From Phenylobacterium sp. Root1290 (GTDB taxonomy: Bacteria > Pseudomonadota > Alphaproteobacteria > Caulobacterales > Caulobacteraceae), in contig NZ_LMEE01000005.1 of NCBI RefSeq assembly GCF_001425305.1, positions 124,001 through 188,000 of the forward strand: DNA of 64,000 bases. Direction: 5' to 3'. The notes beneath the pieces were generated by a model. The model saw nothing but the letters and a program-made list of their open reading frames with translations. It was not told where the DNA came from and ran no database searches. Positions 40,467 through 49,043 of this stretch are shown here, piece after piece (position 1 is the stretch's first letter; the number at the start of each line of letters is the position of its first letter). A program made the position numbers and the translations under genes.

Positions 40467-41504
40467 ATGAGCAAAGGCCCCAAGATCACCGTGGCCGGGG
40501 CCGGCGCGCTGGGCCTGACGACGGCCCTGGCCCTGGCGGACGCCGGGGCGCGCGTGACGGTCTTCGATCCGGGGCCCGCCGGGGACAACGCTTCGGGCGT
40601 GGCGGCCGGCATGCTGGCGCCGGCCTTCGAGGCGGTGCTGGACGCCAGCGCTGCGCCCCATTTCGAGTTGCTGATGGCGGCGCGCAATCTTTGGCCCGCC
40701 CTGGAAGCGCGCATCGGCGTGACCGTGGATCGCTCCGGAGCCGTCGCCGTTGGCGACGATGACTTCCTGGCCCGCGTCGATGGGGGGCTGCGAGGCCTGG
40801 GGCTTCACCCGACCGAACTGCAGCGCGGCGCGCTGGCGGGTCTGGCGCCGGGGGTGGCCGAGGCGTGGGGTCGCGGCCTGCTGGTGCGCGAGGACTGGCG
40901 GATCGAGGCCTCGAGCACCTTGGCGGCCTTGCGCCGTGCGGCGACGGAGGCGGGGGTCGAGTTTCGCCAGGCGACGGCCACCGGCTTTGAAGGCGCCGAG
41001 CGGTTGGTGATCGCCACTGGCGCCGGCCAGGACCTCGCCGTCGTGGCCCCGGAACTGGCCAACCTGTCGCCGATCAAGGGACACATCCTGCGCACGCGCG
41101 AGAGGGCCTATCGCGGCGTCGTCGTGCGGGGGCAGGGGGCTTACGTCACCGCCGCGCCCGGCGGGCTGACCATCGGCGCGACGATGGAGGCGGGGCTAGG
41201 GGACAGGGCGGTCGAGCCGGCCAGGGTGGAGCCGCTGAGGGCCGCTGGCGTGCGGCTGTTCCCGGATCTGGCCGGGGCCACATTCGAGGCCGAGACCGGG
41301 GTGCGGGGCGCGACGCCGGACGGCTTGCCTATGGTCGGGCGCGGGCGGCACCAGGACGTGCTGTTGGCGGTCGGGGCGCGGCGCAACGGCTGGCTGCTGG
41401 CGCCGCTGATCGCCCGCTTGATCGTGGCTTGCGTGACGGAAGGGGAAGCTGGTCCCTTTGCCGAAGCCATGAGTCCGGCGAGGTTCGACGCGCCGGCGAA
41501 GTAG
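40467..41504 (+). CDS. thiO: FAD-dependent glycine oxidase-like oxidoreductase
   Basis: A 345-residue DadA-type flavoenzyme. The nucleotide loop is VAGAGALGLTTALALADAGARVTVFD; a substrate-side SGVAAGMLAP stretch is typical of glycine oxidase ThiO; the FAD C-terminal site is VGARRNGWLLAPLIA. ThiO oxidises glycine to the imine used to build thiazole for thiamine. However no other thiamine gene is nearby and no TPP riboswitch motif is visible upstream, so another amine substrate is possible. It ends 11 bases before the acyl-CoA dehydrogenase gene and is likely co-transcribed. Confidence 0.72.
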   Translation: MSKGPKITVAGAGALGLTTALALADAGARVTVFDPGPAGDNASGVAAGMLAPAFEAVLDASAAPHFELLMAARNLWPALEARIGVTVDRSGAVAVGDDDFLARVDGGLRGLGLHPTELQRGALAGLAPGVAEAWGRGLLVREDWRIEASSTLAALRRAATEAGVEFRQATATGFEGAERLVIATGAGQDLAVVAPELANLSPIKGHILRTRERAYRGVVVRGQGAYVTAAPGGLTIGATMEAGLGDRAVEPARVEPLRAAGVRLFPDLAGATFEAETGVRGATPDGLPMVGRGRHQDVLLAVGARRNGWLLAPLIARLIVACVTEGEAGPFAEAMSPARFDAPAK

Positions 41505-41514
41505 GGAGAGATCG

Positions 41515-42684
41515 ATGAGCGGCTTCTGGTTGAGCGAGGAACAGGAAGCCATCGTCGAGAGCGTGACCAGGCTCTGCGCAGGGTTCGACGCCGACTACTG
41601 GCGCAAGACCGACGAGACTGGCGATTTCCCCGAGGCGTTCGTGGCGGCCATGGCGGCGGGCGGCTGGCTGGGGACGGCGATGCCGGCGGAGCTGGGCGGG
41701 GCCGGGCTGGGGCTGACGGAGGCGGCGCTGGTCATGCAGGCGGTGGCGCAGTCGGGGGCGGGGTTCTCGGGCGCCAGCGCCATGCACCTGAACATCTTCG
41801 GGCCGATGCCGATCGTCAGGTATGGGAGCCAGGCTCTCAGAAACCGGGCGATACCGCGGCTGATGTCGGGGGAGGACAAGATTTGCATCGGCATCACCGA
41901 GCCGGACTCGGGCCTGGACACCACGAGCCTGACGACGCGCGCGGTGCGCACGAACGACGGCTATGTGATCACGGGCCGCAAGGTGTGGACCACCATGGCC
42001 CAGCGCGCCAACAAGATGCTGATCATCGCCAGGACCACGCCGAAGGACCAGGTGAAGAAGGCGACCGAAGGCCTGAGCCTGTTCTACACCGACTTCGATC
42101 GCAGCAAGATCAGCGCGACGGTGATCCCCAAGATGGGCCGCAAGGCGGTCGAGTCGAACAGCGTCTTCATCGACAATCTGGAGGTCCCGGCCGACGACCT
42201 GATCGGCGAGGAGGGGCGCGGCTTCTACTACCTGCTGGACGGGCTCAATCCCGAGCGGGTGCTGTTCGGAGCCGAGGCCGTGGGCCTGGGCCGGGCGGCG
42301 CTGGCGCGGGCGGCTGGGTACGCCAAGGAGCGCGTCGTGTTCGGCCGGCCGATCGGCCAGAACCAGGGCGTGGCCCATCCGCTGGCCAAGGCCTGGGCGG
42401 AGCTGGAGGCGGCGAACCTGATGGCGTTCAAGGCCGCGGCGTTGTTCGACGCCGGGCGCGAGTGCGGCGCCGAGGCCAATGCGGCCAAGTATCTCGGCGG
42501 CGAGGCCGGCTTCCACGCCTGCGAGGCGGCGGTTCTGGCGCACGGGGGCATGGGCTACGCCAAGGAGTTCGATGTCGAGCGCTACTTCCGTGAGGCGATG
42601 ATCGCGCGGATCGCGCCGATCAGCCGTGAGATGGTGATGAACTACATCGCCGAGCGGGTGCTCGGCCTGCCCAAGAGCTATTGA
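41515..42684 (+). CDS. Acyl-CoA dehydrogenase
   Basis: A 389-residue flavoprotein. Features are the N-terminal helical domain (EEQEAIVESVTRLC), the FAD/substrate segments GITEPDSGLDTTSLTTRA and GRKVWTTMAQRANKMLIIART, the C-terminal GRPIGQNQGVAHPLAKAW, and the catalytic region ending AVLAHGGMGYAKEFDVERYFREA. It introduces a double bond into an acyl-CoA with electrons going to ETF. The chain length or branching of the substrate is unknown. It follows the ThiO-like gene by ten bases with GGAGAG as ribosome site, and ends in a hairpin shared with tonB. Confidence 0.92.
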   Translation: MSGFWLSEEQEAIVESVTRLCAGFDADYWRKTDETGDFPEAFVAAMAAGGWLGTAMPAELGGAGLGLTEAALVMQAVAQSGAGFSGASAMHLNIFGPMPIVRYGSQALRNRAIPRLMSGEDKICIGITEPDSGLDTTSLTTRAVRTNDGYVITGRKVWTTMAQRANKMLIIARTTPKDQVKKATEGLSLFYTDFDRSKISATVIPKMGRKAVESNSVFIDNLEVPADDLIGEEGRGFYYLLDGLNPERVLFGAEAVGLGRAALARAAGYAKERVVFGRPIGQNQGVAHPLAKAWAELEAANLMAFKAAALFDAGRECGAEANAAKYLGGEAGFHACEAAVLAHGGMGYAKEFDVERYFREAMIARIAPISREMVMNYIAERVLGLPKSY

Positions 42685-42694
42685 GCAGGCCGAG
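42661..42694. terminator. Perfect 10-bp hairpin over the acyl-CoA dehydrogenase stop
   Basis: CTCGGCCTGC (42661-42670) pairs with GCAGGCCGAG (42685-42694) around a 14-base loop that includes the stop codon. The convergent tonB gene ends at 42701. It can stop transcription from both sides. No U tract. Confidence 0.55.
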
Positions 42695-42700
42695 ACCGGT

Positions 42701-43387
42701 TCATCCGCCGAGGTTGAAGCGGATGGGGATCTGGATCGTCCCACCTTCTACCGGCTGGCCGTCGCGGGTCATCGGGCTCATCCGGAAGTAGGGGGCGAGC
42801 CTCAGGGCGGCGCGGCCGAAGCCTTCGTCGGCCGGCGACTCCCGCGCGACCGAGCAGCCGCTGAGCAGGCCTGCGGCGCTGACCTGGCAAGAGATCGTCG
42901 CCGTGCCGCCGATCCCCCGCCGCTGGGCGGAGTCCGGGTAGAAGCGGGCGAGTTCGGCGGCGCCGGGGCGCTTCTGCCAGTTGGGCGCGACGATCACCGA
43001 CGGCGGCGCCGGGATCGGAGGAGCGGGCGGCGCGATCGTGGTCGGCGGTTCAGTGGGCGCCGGAGCCGGAACGGGCGCCATCGGGATCGGGGCCCGCGTC
43101 GTGAACGGGGTGTCGACAATCGCGGCCTGGCGCGGGGCCACGCTGCGTTCGACCGGCTTGGGCTGGATCTCAGTCTTGGGCGGCGGCGTGTAGGTCTGCA
43201 CGTTGATGATCGGCCCCTCAGGCAGGGCTTCGATCTGGGGCGGGCTCCAGGTCTTCACGGCGAGGTAGGCGGCCAGGCCGCCGTGGACGACGACCGACAA
43301 GGCGATGGCGGCCGTGACGGCCGGAGATCGGCCCAATCGGGGCTTTGGCGGGCCCAGCGTGGCCGGCAGGAACTGACGGATGACCAT
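42701..43387 (-). CDS. Energy transducer TonB
   Basis: A 228-residue protein. One N-terminal membrane helix ([24 protein letters not shown], about 24-46) contains the family S-x-x-x-H pattern. A proline-rich periplasmic spacer ([12 protein letters not shown], then [23 protein letters not shown]) reaches across the periplasm. The C-terminal domain ([50 protein letters not shown]) is a TonB-type domain. It passes proton-motive-force energy from ExbB/ExbD, absent here, to outer-membrane receptors. Confidence 0.9.
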   Translation of the reverse strand: MVIRQFLPATLGPPKPRLGRSPAVTAAIALSVVVHGGLAAYLAVKTWSPPQIEALPEGPIINVQTYTPPPKTEIQPKPVERSVAPRQAAIVDTPFTTRAPIPMAPVPAPAPTEPPTTIAPPAPPIPAPPSVIVAPNWQKRPGAAELARFYPDSAQRRGIGGTATISCQVSAAGLLSGCSVARESPADEGFGRAALRLAPYFRMSPMTRDGQPVEGGTIQIPIRFNLGG

Positions 43388-43473
43388 TGGCGACCTCCCT
43401 TTGTTTTTCGTCGCTGAAACAAAGGGTCGCGCCGTGATCGTGTCTGGAGCTTGGCCGTCGCGAAGCTGAACCG

Positions 43474-43508
43474 TGGCGGGGCGGTGGCGAAGTGGCGCCG
43501 CCCCGCCA
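43474..43508 (-). terminator. Perfect 11-bp hairpin after the aldo/keto reductase gene
   Basis: TGGCGGGGCGG pairs with CCGCCCCGCCA around a 13-base loop. It begins ten bases after the stop codon of the minus-strand aldo/keto reductase gene (43518). No U tract follows. Confidence 0.55.
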
Positions 43509-43517
43509 GCGGCGCGG

Positions 43518-44339
43518 CTAGCCGAACTTCAGCGGGTCGGGGCCGATGCGGCCCTCGGCGGTGTCCAGGGTTGCGAAGGCCGCCAGATCCTCGGCGTCGA
43601 GCGCGAAGTCGAAGACGTCGAAGTTCTGGCGCAGGCGGCCAGGGTTGGCCGACTTCGGGATCACCAGGAAGCCGCTGTCGAGGTGCCAGCGGATGATCGC
43701 CTGGGCCGGCGTCTTGCCGTGCTTGGCGGCGACCTTGCCGATGATCGGATCCTCCAGAACCTTGCCCTGGCCGAGCGGGCTCCAGCACTCGGTCACCACG
43801 CCCAGTTCATCGTGCACCGCGCGCAGGGCGGTCTGCTGGAAGCGAGGGTGCAGTTCGATCTGGTTCACCGCCGGCGTCACGCCGGTCTCGCCGACGATCC
43901 GGCGCAAATGATCGGTGGCGAAGTTGGAGACGCCGATGGACTTGGCGCGTCCCTCTTCCTTGAGGCGGACCAGCGCCTTCCAGCTTTCGACATAGAGGTC
44001 CTGGGTCGGGCAGGGCCAGTGGATCAGGTAGAGGTCGACACTGTCGCGGCCCAGGCGCTGGAGCGACTTGTCGAAGGCCTTGAGGGCGCGGTCGTAGCCC
44101 TGGCTTTCGTTCCAGAGCTTGGTGGTCAGGGCCACTTCGGCGCCGGCCGCGGCGCGCTTGAGGCCTTGGCCGACCCCGGCTTCGTTCTGGTAGATGGCGG
44201 CGGTGTCGACATGGCGATAGCCCGCGTCCACCGCGGTCTGCACGATGTTCGCAGCTTCGTCGTCCGGCACCTGCCAGACGCCGAGACCTAGTTGCGGCAA
44301 GGCCGCCCCGTCGTTGAAGCGGATCGTGGGCTGCGTCAT
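43518..44339 (-). CDS. Aldo/keto reductase (2,5-diketogluconate reductase type)
   Basis: A 273-residue reductase of the AKR5/DkgA type: [13 protein letters not shown], catalytic tyrosine in [15 protein letters not shown], lysine in LTTKLWN, histidine in LYLIHWPCP, and the cofactor-binding [22 protein letters not shown]. It reduces small aldehydes or keto-sugars with NADPH. The ATG at 44339 has AAGG upstream and starts exactly at the family N terminus, so the longer frame to 44426 is rejected. It lies downstream of the arylsulfatase gene on the same strand. Confidence 0.9.
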   Translation of the reverse strand: MTQPTIRFNDGAALPQLGLGVWQVPDDEAANIVQTAVDAGYRHVDTAAIYQNEAGVGQGLKRAAAGAEVALTTKLWNESQGYDRALKAFDKSLQRLGRDSVDLYLIHWPCPTQDLYVESWKALVRLKEEGRAKSIGVSNFATDHLRRIVGETGVTPAVNQIELHPRFQQTALRAVHDELGVVTECWSPLGQGKVLEDPIIGKVAAKHGKTPAQAIIRWHLDSGFLVIPKSANPGRLRQNFDVFDFALDAEDLAAFATLDTAEGRIGPDPLKFG

Positions 44340-44448
44340 GGAAGCACCTTGCGTTGAAGCCAGACGGCCAAGATTGGAACTCGGTCGACGACGTGCAAGG
44401 CGCGCCTCAGCTTTGTCCAGCGACAAGGGCGGCGGGCGCCTGGGCGGG

Positions 44449-44480
44449 GTCGCTCGCCGCGCTTGCGCGAGGCGAGCGAC
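44449..44480 (-). terminator. Hairpin after the arylsulfatase gene
   Basis: GTCGCTCGCC pairs perfectly with GGCGAGCGAC; the loop holds an inner GCGC/GCGC stem. It begins ten bases after the arylsulfatase stop codon (44490, minus strand). No U tract. Confidence 0.55.
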
Positions 44481-44489
44481 AGTCGGTCC

Positions 44490-45989
44490 TCAGGAGCCGC
44501 CGGTTGCGCCGAACTGCAGGGTGTCCATCACCTTCTCGAGATTGAAGCTGCCCGCCCTCTGGGCCGGCGGGAACGCCTTCAACGTCTCGAGATACTCGCC
44601 GATGATGTCCTGGCACGGGACCAGGATGAAGGCCCGATCTAGATACCAGTCCCAGTACGTGTTCGAGGTGATGTCGGCGAACTCGTAGGGATCGGTGCGG
44701 AGGTTGAACAGCTTCGGGATGCGGCCGGTGACGAAGGGGCGGCCCCAGATTTCCAGTGTTCCCTCGGCCTTCTGCTCCATGAACACGACTTTCCAGTTGT
44801 CCATGCGCAGTCCGGCCACTTCGCCTTCGTCGGTGAAGTAGATGAAGCCCTTGCGCGGGCTCTTCTCGCCCTTGGTCAGGTGGCCCACGAGGCTGTCGCC
44901 GTCGAGGTGGGACTTGAACGTCTTGCCGTTGAGGGTGGCGCCCTTCTTGAGGTCCTCCTTGATCGAGGCGGCGCCCGCCATTTCGGCGAAGGTCGGCAAC
45001 CAGTCGAGGTGCGAGACGATGTCGTTCGAGACCGAGCCAGCGGGAATCTTGCCCGGCCAGCGGACCATGGCGGGCACGCGGTAGGCGCCCTCCCAACTGG
45101 TGTTCTTTTCTGACCGGAACGGCGTCGTACCCGCGTCGGGCCAGGAGTTGCAGTGCGGTCCGTTGTCGGTCGAGTACATGACGAAGGTGTCGTCGGCGAT
45201 GCCCAGTTCGTCCACGAGGTCGAGCAGGACGCCGATCGCCTTGTCGTGATCGATCATCACGTCGTGATACTCGCTCTGCCAGCGCCCGGCCTGACCCCTG
45301 CTTTCCGGCTTCACGTGGGTGCGGAAGTGCATGTGGGTGGTGTTGAACCAGACGAAGAAGGGTACGCCGGCCTTCACCTGCTCGCGAATGAAGGCGACCG
45401 ATCGTTCGGTGACCTCGTCGTCGATCGTCTCCATGCGCTTCTTGGTCAGCGGGCCGGTGTCCTCGATCGACTGCCCGCCCTTGCCGTCGGCCTTGCAGTG
45501 CAAGACCCCGCGCGGGCCGAAGCGCTTGCGGAAATTGGGGAACTCCTTGGCGTCGGGATAGTCGGGGTTCTCCGGCTCCTCCTCGGCGTTGAGGTGGTAG
45601 AGATTGCCGAAGAACTCGTCGAAGCCATGCATGGTCGGCAGTTGCTCGTCGCGGTCGCCGAGGTGATTCTTGCCAAACTGGCCGGTGGCGTAGCCCTGGG
45701 CCTTGAGCACAGTGGCGATGGTGGGGATTGAGTCCTTCATGCCCTCCTTGGCGCCAGGCATGCCCACCTTGGTGAGGCCGGTGCGAAGGCCGCCTTGCCC
45801 CGTGATGAAGCTGGCGCGGCCGGCGGTGCAACTCTGCTCGGCGTAGTAATCCGTGAACAGCATGCCCTCACTGGCGATGCGGTCGATGTTGGGCGTGGTG
45901 TAACCCATCATGCCCCTGGTGAAGCAGCTGAGGTTCGACTGGCCGATGTCGTCGCCCCAGAGGATCAGGATGTTGGGTTTCTTCGCCAT
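44490..45989 (-). CDS. Arylsulfatase
   Basis: A 499-residue type I sulfatase. The metal site opens with WGDDIGQSN. The active-site motif is C-T-A-G-R, followed by ASFITGQGG, where the cysteine must be changed to formylglycine by a separate maturase not in the window. Further calcium ligands are in MYSTDNGPHCNSWPDAG. Sulfatases of this type (C-x-A-x-R) hydrolyse aryl or carbohydrate sulfate esters. There is no signal peptide, so the enzyme appears cytoplasmic. A conserved C-terminal domain with FNLRTDPYEFADI is present. Confidence 0.92.
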   Translation of the reverse strand: MAKKPNILILWGDDIGQSNLSCFTRGMMGYTTPNIDRIASEGMLFTDYYAEQSCTAGRASFITGQGGLRTGLTKVGMPGAKEGMKDSIPTIATVLKAQGYATGQFGKNHLGDRDEQLPTMHGFDEFFGNLYHLNAEEEPENPDYPDAKEFPNFRKRFGPRGVLHCKADGKGGQSIEDTGPLTKKRMETIDDEVTERSVAFIREQVKAGVPFFVWFNTTHMHFRTHVKPESRGQAGRWQSEYHDVMIDHDKAIGVLLDLVDELGIADDTFVMYSTDNGPHCNSWPDAGTTPFRSEKNTSWEGAYRVPAMVRWPGKIPAGSVSNDIVSHLDWLPTFAEMAGAASIKEDLKKGATLNGKTFKSHLDGDSLVGHLTKGEKSPRKGFIYFTDEGEVAGLRMDNWKVVFMEQKAEGTLEIWGRPFVTGRIPKLFNLRTDPYEFADITSNTYWDWYLDRAFILVPCQDIIGEYLETLKAFPPAQRAGSFNLEKVMDTLQFGATGGS

Positions 45990-46262
45990 GGTCGCTTTCC
46001 TCGCCAGAACCGAAGCCTGGATTCTGGGGGCGGCGCCGGAAGGCGATATCGGGCTTTACCCGCAGGCTTCCATGCAAGATCCCCCTGGCCAGCTATCTCC
46101 AGACTGAGGACCGACTTCTTCAACACCATCCACCTGTCTCGGTCATTCGCGAGGGCGGCTCTCAGGTGGACCACCGCCCATGCTCAGGTGTCGGCGCGAG
46201 TGACTTTGCAATTGCTGAGGGGTGTAACGCGGGTGGGAAACATAACCTCCAAGGATAGCTCC

Positions 46263-46844
46263 ATGCGCGCCCTTCTGCTTGCGCTCGCCACCGTCAGCAG
46301 TCTGGCTGCTGCAGCGCCATCTCTCGCCCAGACCCTGAAGGTGAACCAGAACCTCAGCATCGACGTCACTGGTTTCAGCGGCGATCCGAAGATCTTGCCG
46401 GACATGGTGACCAACATCGAGGCCCTGAACGGCGGACGCGTGGCGGCGATCACTTATGACAACGTCGCGGGTGCTCCAGGCTACTCCGCCATCGTGTTGA
46501 AGGGGGAGGAGGTCAGGTTCTGGCGGCTCGACAATCCGACCAGCCAAGCGGTTGAGCTTATTGGGGCGTCTGTCCCGGCGTGGATGTTGACCTGGCGGAA
46601 CCAACGGCGCGCGTCTGCGGTGAAGGCCGCCAAGGTCTCGCTGGCCGACGCGATCCGGACGGCTGAAGCCTCGGAGAAGGGCGCACCGGCGGTCGTGGCC
46701 GGCATCGCGAGAAGCGCCTCCAACCCCACGTCGGAAGTCCAGGCCTACATGGTCGGGCTCCTGAAAGACGGCCGGCTGAAGCGCGTCGCGGTGGATACAC
46801 GATCGGGATCGCCGATCGAGAACCCCGAAGCGCTTGAGTGGTGA
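46263..46844 (+). CDS. Exported PepSY-like domain protein
   Basis: A 193-residue protein. Residues 1-23 (MRALLLALATVSSLAAAAPSLAQ) are a Sec signal peptide. The last 70 residues (KVSLADAIRTAEASEKGAPAV, then LLKDGRLKRVAVDTRSGSPIEN) follow the PepSY pattern with a V-D-x-x-x-G end. The central part (residues 40-120) is unrecognised. PepSY domains are often peptidase inhibitors or ligand-binding modules. The reading frame is open upstream to 45795, but that stretch is antisense to the sulfatase gene; the ATG at 46263 with AAGGATAG upstream starts the signal peptide. It is divergent from the arylsulfatase gene. Confidence 0.7.
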   Translation: MRALLLALATVSSLAAAAPSLAQTLKVNQNLSIDVTGFSGDPKILPDMVTNIEALNGGRVAAITYDNVAGAPGYSAIVLKGEEVRFWRLDNPTSQAVELIGASVPAWMLTWRNQRRASAVKAAKVSLADAIRTAEASEKGAPAVVAGIARSASNPTSEVQAYMVGLLKDGRLKRVAVDTRSGSPIENPEALEW

Positions 46845-46899
46845 GGCAAGGGCGGTAGCTTTTCGGCGGGGTTTGGGGCGGGGCGCCCAGCGAACATGG

Positions 46900-46918
46900 T
46901 TAGCGGCGCGTTAACCAT
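46900..46918 (+). promoter_or_regulatory. CtrA box TTAG-N7-TTAACCAT
   Basis: TTAG (46900-46903), seven bases, then TTAACCAT (46911-46918) is a strong match to the alphaproteobacterial CtrA site, with its TTAACCAT right half exact. It lies 20 bases before the start of the lytic transglycosylase gene, where CtrA would control transcription in the cell cycle. Confidence 0.6.
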
Positions 46919-46937
46919 GACCGGGCACACCTGGGCC

Positions 46938-47762
46938 ATGTCGATTCAGGGAATCAAGGGAGTCGTGGAGGCCGCAATTCAGCGGGCCTCGAACGCCACC
47001 GGCGTCGACTTCACCTTCCTGATGAAAACCGCGGCGCGGGAGAGCGGCTACAACCCGCGGGCCAAGGCCTCGACCTCCTCGGCGGCGGGCCTGTTCCAGT
47101 TCGTCGAGCAAACCTGGCTGGCGACGCTCAAGCAGCACGGCGCCAAGTACGGTTACGCCCGCTATTCGGAGCTGATCACCAAGGGGACCGACGGCCGCTA
47201 CCGGGTGGCGGGGGCCGAGGCGCGCAAGGCGGTGATGGACCTGCGGCTGGATCCGCACGCGGCCTCGCTGATGGCCGGCGAACTGACGTCGGACCACGCC
47301 TCCTATCTCAAGGGCAGGGTCGGCCGCACGCCGACCGCCGGCGAGCTGTATGCCGCGCACTTCCTGGGACCGCAGGGATCGGCGCGGCTGATCGAGGCTG
47401 TCCGCACCCAGCCTGGGGCCAGCGCCGCGGCCTTGTTTCCCGACGCGGCGGGGGCCAACCGCTCGATCTTTTATCGCAACGGCCGAGCCGCCACGGTTTC
47501 CGAGGTCTACGCCAACCTGACCAAGGGCGCGAACGGCCCAGCGGCGACGGGCGCGCGGCAGCCGGCGCCGAGCACCGAATTCGTCCAGTACGCGTCGGCG
47601 CGCCAGCAGGCGGTGCAATCAAGCCAGGACGCCATGGTCGACCTGATCCTGCGGGGCGTGAAGTCCGACGACGACGCGAGCGCCAGCCGCCGCGTGACCG
47701 GCTCGCTGTTCACCAGCGAGATGCTGCGCGTCCTGTCCGAAGCGCGCGACAAGGCAAGCTGA
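46938..47762 (+). CDS. Lytic transglycosylase-fold protein
   Basis: A 274-residue protein with a lysozyme-like SLT domain: catalytic glutamate in MKTAARESGYNPRAKASTSSAAGLFQFVEQTW (about residue 35), then a segment YARYSELITKGTDGRYRVA typical of rod/pilus-type transglycosylases and PTAGELYAAHFLGPQGSARLI. The C-terminal 100 residues are low-complexity, with no Sec signal seen. It likely cleaves peptidoglycan for insertion of a cell-surface structure. A CtrA box overlaps the earlier in-frame ATG at 46896, so the ATG at 46938 is preferred. The Caulobacter flagellum/pilus factor PleA is of this general kind; identity is not established. Confidence 0.8.
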   Translation: MSIQGIKGVVEAAIQRASNATGVDFTFLMKTAARESGYNPRAKASTSSAAGLFQFVEQTWLATLKQHGAKYGYARYSELITKGTDGRYRVAGAEARKAVMDLRLDPHAASLMAGELTSDHASYLKGRVGRTPTAGELYAAHFLGPQGSARLIEAVRTQPGASAAALFPDAAGANRSIFYRNGRAATVSEVYANLTKGANGPAATGARQPAPSTEFVQYASARQQAVQSSQDAMVDLILRGVKSDDDASASRRVTGSLFTSEMLRVLSEARDKAS

Positions 47763-47772
47763 GCGGGCGCAG

Positions 47773-48969
47773 CTAGGCGGCGGCGCCGGCGCTGAGCATG
47801 GCCTCGATCTCCGCGGTGGAATAACCGAGCTCTGCGAGGACTTCGCGCGTGTGCTGCCCAAGGCCCGGGGCAGGCGGGCGACGGTCGGCTTCGGCGCCCG
47901 GGAAGCGGGCCGGCGCGGCGGGTGAACGGTAGGCGCCGCCATGGCCGTCCTCGATCTCGACGAAGGCGCCGGCGGCGGCGGCCTGCGGGTCGGCGGCGAC
48001 CTGGGCGGGCGTCTGGACCGGCGACCAGACCAGATCGACCTCATCCAGCCGGCGGGCGATCTCTTCGAAATCCAGGGCGGAGAAGGCGGCGTCGAACTGC
48101 TCGACCAGGGCGGCGCTGTTCTGGCGGCGGACGCGGCCGGAGGCGAAGCGCTCGTCGGCGGGCAGGTCGGGCCGATCGAAGGTCTTGCAGAGCAGTTGCC
48201 AGTCGTTGCTGGCGCCGCGCGGGTTCAGCACGAACCAATGGCCGTCGCGGCTGCGGTAGAAGTTGGCCAGCGGATCGAAGGGCGCGCTGCGCGGCCGGTT
48301 CGAGGCGAGCTTGCCGAAGGCCAGCTGCACGGCGAGGTCGGAGCTGACGGCGTAGATGCCGGTGGCCAGCAGGGACGTCTGGACCACGCGACCGACGCCA
48401 GTGCGCTCGCGCTCATAGACCGCCGCGAGGATCGCCGAGACCGTGGCGAGCGAAGTCATGTGGTCGCCGACCCCGGTGCGCAGGATAAATGGGTCCGTGC
48501 CCTTGGGCGCGTGCATGTGCGCGACCCCGGCCCGCGACCAGAAGGCGGTGACGTCGAAGCCGGGCTTGCCGGCGTCGGGGCCGTCGAGGCCGTAGCCGGT
48601 GACCATGGCGTAGATCAGCCGCGGATTGGCGGCCCGCAGGGTCGTCTCGTCCAGCCCGGCGCGCTTGAGCGCGGCGGGACGCACATTGGTCAGGAAGATG
48701 TCCGCCTGGCCGGCGAGCCGGGCGAGGGCGTCGCGGCCTTCCGGCTTGGAGATGTCGAGGACGACGGCGCGCTTGCCGCGATTGTCGAGGCCGAACGTGG
48801 GATTGCCGGAAATCTCGCCCTTGGCGTCGCCGAACACGTGGCGCATCGGGTCGCCTTCGGGGCGCTCGACCTTGATCACCTCCGCGCCCCAGTCGGCCAG
48901 GACGCCGGCCGCGCCCGGGGCGGCGATATAGGAGGCGAATTCCACGACCTTCAGACCCTGCAGCAGCAC
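47773..48969 (-). CDS. CaiB/BaiF CoA-transferase family protein
   Basis: A 398-residue class III CoA transferase of normal length and without any signal peptide. The N-terminal domain begins LLQGLKVVEFASYIAAPGAAGVLADWGAEVIKVERPEGDP; the catalytic aspartate lies in GKPGFDVTAFWSRAG (about residue 170), and the C-terminal IARRLDEVDLVWSPVQTPAQV is standard. It probably moves CoA between acyl groups in fatty-acid, bile-acid or aromatic-acid breakdown; the substrate is unknown. It contrasts with the Tat-exported relative at 4033-5628. Confidence 0.9.
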   Translation of the reverse strand: MLLQGLKVVEFASYIAAPGAAGVLADWGAEVIKVERPEGDPMRHVFGDAKGEISGNPTFGLDNRGKRAVVLDISKPEGRDALARLAGQADIFLTNVRPAALKRAGLDETTLRAANPRLIYAMVTGYGLDGPDAGKPGFDVTAFWSRAGVAHMHAPKGTDPFILRTGVGDHMTSLATVSAILAAVYERERTGVGRVVQTSLLATGIYAVSSDLAVQLAFGKLASNRPRSAPFDPLANFYRSRDGHWFVLNPRGASNDWQLLCKTFDRPDLPADERFASGRVRRQNSAALVEQFDAAFSALDFEEIARRLDEVDLVWSPVQTPAQVAADPQAAAAGAFVEIEDGHGGAYRSPAAPARFPGAEADRRPPAPGLGQHTREVLAELGYSTAEIEAMLSAGAAA

Positions 48970-49043
48970 GTGGCGCCCTCCCTTGTTGTTGGGGGCATCT
49001 TGGCGCTCGCCGGGCGCGGCCTCAAGGCTGCCCGGGCGTCAGG

